Source: Robiginitalea sp. SC105
GTDB taxonomy: Bacteria; Bacteroidota; Bacteroidia; Flavobacteriales; Flavobacteriaceae
Assembly: GCF_014243345.1 (NCBI RefSeq)
Contig: NZ_JACLZF010000001.1
Span: 558,001 to 622,000 of the forward strand
DNA length: 64,000 nucleotides
Direction: 5' to 3'
Notes under the pieces: generated by a model
Database searches by the model: none
The model's input: only the letters and a program-made list of their open reading frames with translations
Told to the model about the DNA's origin: nothing
Translations under genes and position numbers: made by a program
In this document: positions 62,706-64,000 of the stretch, in pieces
Layout: each line of letters begins with the position of its first letter
How positions within the stretch are numbered: position 1 is the first letter of the stretch

Positions 62706-63933
62706 AAAAAACAACATCCAGGATCTGATGACTTCGTTTTTCCTGTTTTCTGCGGTATTTTTTTTGCCTCTGAAAACGGGACTGAGTAATTTCGGTATTA
62801 TCGGCTTGCTGACCACCACGTTTTTTGCCTTTTACCGTTCCGGGCTGAGACCGCTCCGCGCATTCAGACCCTGGATTTACATGGGCCTTCCCTGGCTACT
62901 ATTTTTGCCATTGCTTGTGGGAGGCCTCTATACGCCTTTCCCAGAAAATCTACCAGGTCAACTGGTAAAATTGGTTTTTTACATTTTGCTCCCGCTGGTA
63001 ATTTTCCGAAAGGACCTGTTGAAAAATCGTGCAAAGCGTATTGCGGCCAGTGGCATGATCTTAGGAGCAGTTGCCAGCGCCACGTATCTTCTAATACGCA
63101 ACACCATTGAATTTATGGACGCGGGAGTTGCCTTCAGGGGGCTCTTGAGTTACCAATTTACTGGAAAAAACTTTGTGGAGCCCCTGGCAGAAATGCATCC
63201 GGTTTACCTGGGCTCATATTACCTTTTTGCAGCAGTATTGGTCTGGTTGTCCGACCTGCACTTGTCAATTAGGCTCAAATGGGTAGTCACCGTGTTGCTT
63301 GTGGTTGCCATCTTCTTCGTGAATTCGCGTAGCATCCTGGCACTTACCGCTCTAATGAGTTTCACAGTGGTGTATCGGTTATTGGGGCGGAAATATGTGC
63401 TAGGAGCAATTCTGGCCTGTATTGCAGCCCTTTTGTTTGCCCTTCCCGTAATCCGTGACACCTATGTATTTAAGAAATTTTCGGATGGAACAATATGGGA
63501 ACTGGAAAAAAATGTGGGAATTAGTAATACCGATGCTGATAACCCCTCGGATTCCCGGATGTCCCGCTGGCTTGCCAGTTGGGAGATTTACATTGACAAA
63601 CCCTATCTGGGCCACGGAACGGGAAGCGCACGGGAGCTGTTGCTAAAGGCCTATACAGAGAAAGGGATGGACGCATCCCTGCGCCAGCAATACGATTCCC
63701 ATAACCAATTTCTGGCCTATGCGATGGAGTTTGGGGTTGTTGGAATCCTTTCCATTCTCTCGTTTTTCCTTGTGAATCTATTTTGGGCCCTTCGCCACGG
63801 GGATGGGCTTATGGGAACCTTTACCTTCCTGGTTTTTGTCATATGCCTAACAGAGAATTATTTAATCCGGAATATGGGGGTTAATTTTGTGGCGCTCTGG
63901 ATAGTGATTTTTCATTTGAAAACGGATGATTAA
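62698..63933 (+). CDS. O-antigen ligase/polymerase family membrane protein
   Basis: A 411-residue polytopic membrane protein with the Wzy_C-type motif: after a large periplasmic loop it reads YDSHNQFLAYAMEFGVVGIL, the H-N-x-F-L pattern of WaaL and related polymerases, plus GHGTGSARELL before it. It overlaps the previous membrane gene, so the pair may split polymerase and ligase roles. It also overlaps the following partial gene by 8 bases. Confidence 0.82.
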   Translation: MVKKNNIQDLMTSFFLFSAVFFLPLKTGLSNFGIIGLLTTTFFAFYRSGLRPLRAFRPWIYMGLPWLLFLPLLVGGLYTPFPENLPGQLVKLVFYILLPLVIFRKDLLKNRAKRIAASGMILGAVASATYLLIRNTIEFMDAGVAFRGLLSYQFTGKNFVEPLAEMHPVYLGSYYLFAAVLVWLSDLHLSIRLKWVVTVLLVVAIFFVNSRSILALTALMSFTVVYRLLGRKYVLGAILACIAALLFALPVIRDTYVFKKFSDGTIWELEKNVGISNTDADNPSDSRMSRWLASWEIYIDKPYLGHGTGSARELLLKAYTEKGMDASLRQQYDSHNQFLAYAMEFGVVGILSILSFFLVNLFWALRHGDGLMGTFTFLVFVICLTENYLIRNMGVNFVALWIVIFHLKTDD

Positions 63934-64000
63934 AAAAGTAACCTTTCTGATCTATTTACTGCTGTTCAGGAACACGCCCGAAGACTACCGGCCCTACGCC
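63926..64000 (+). CDS. Truncated gene at window edge, unidentified
   Basis: An ATG at 63926 overlaps the previous stop by 8 bases and the frame stays open to the window end (25 codons: MIKKVTFLIYLLLF then RNTPEDYRPYA). The hydrophobic then basic start would fit a polysaccharide acyltransferase or glycosyltransferase, but too little is visible to say. Confidence 0.5.
   Translation, partial: MIKKVTFLIYLLLFRNTPEDYRPYA

Overview
The window looks like a chromosomal segment of a relatively GC-rich marine flavobacterium (Bacteroidota, Flavobacteriaceae; Robiginitalea-like is my guess, not proven). Support comes from type IX secretion (T9SS) type B C-terminal domains, PorP/SprF proteins, small flavobacterial families, promoters of the TTG-N19..21-TAnnTTTG type, and family-typical neighbours such as DUF4175-ybeY-mnmG and DUF4837. 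There is no IS element, prophage, CRISPR array or rRNA. One tRNA (Cys) is present.

Layout. 0-5.6 kb: a PQQ-type dehydrogenase with an inserted cytochrome c domain, a Gfo/Idh/MocA oxidoreductase, a small possible nuclease-fold protein, then GNAT, CDF transporter and rpiB on the minus strand. 5.6-6.2 kb: an AT-rich gap (about 34% GC over 5641-6180) with DnaA-box-like words, between divergent rpiB and rnr; a candidate replication origin. 6.2-10.3 kb: rnr, a DUF2807 protein, a LysE-type transporter, tRNA-Cys and folB. 10.5-24.2 kb: a four-gene minus-strand T9SS/gliding adhesin operon (Ig-like type B protein, PorP/SprF-SPOR fusion, 2780-residue SprB-like adhesin, second PorP/SprF). 24.5-30.2 kb: glnS, a possible gene remnant, a YtxH/holin-like/small-protein envelope operon, an SPFH protein and gltX. 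30.4-37.9 kb: a DUF4175 protein, ybeY, mnmG, a methyltransferase and an OmpH-like lipoprotein. Two parS-like sites flank mnmG, one of them encoding the last residues of YbeY. 37.9-49.6 kb: DoxX, holB, pgk, a LysM lytic transglycosylase, a DUF4837 lipoprotein, two 56-residue paralogues, a PorE-like OmpA protein, tatA, an M23 peptidase and a GH3 enzyme. 49.8-64 kb: a DUF6909-like protein followed closely by a surface-polysaccharide cluster (Wzz-like, dTDP-rhamnose genes, wecB/wecC, flippase, sulfotransferase, glycosyltransferase, two polymerase/ligase-like membrane proteins). The window ends in a truncated gene.

How it fits together. Much of the window serves the cell surface: secreted gliding adhesins with their outer-membrane partners, peptidoglycan enzymes, and a probably sulfated, rhamnose- and ManNAcA-containing polysaccharide. 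The rest is conserved core (tRNA charging, RNA maturation, replication clamp loading, glycolysis). The parS sites and the AT-rich rpiB-rnr gap together suggest the segment lies near the chromosomal origin. GC falls by eye across the polysaccharide cluster, as is usual for such loci.
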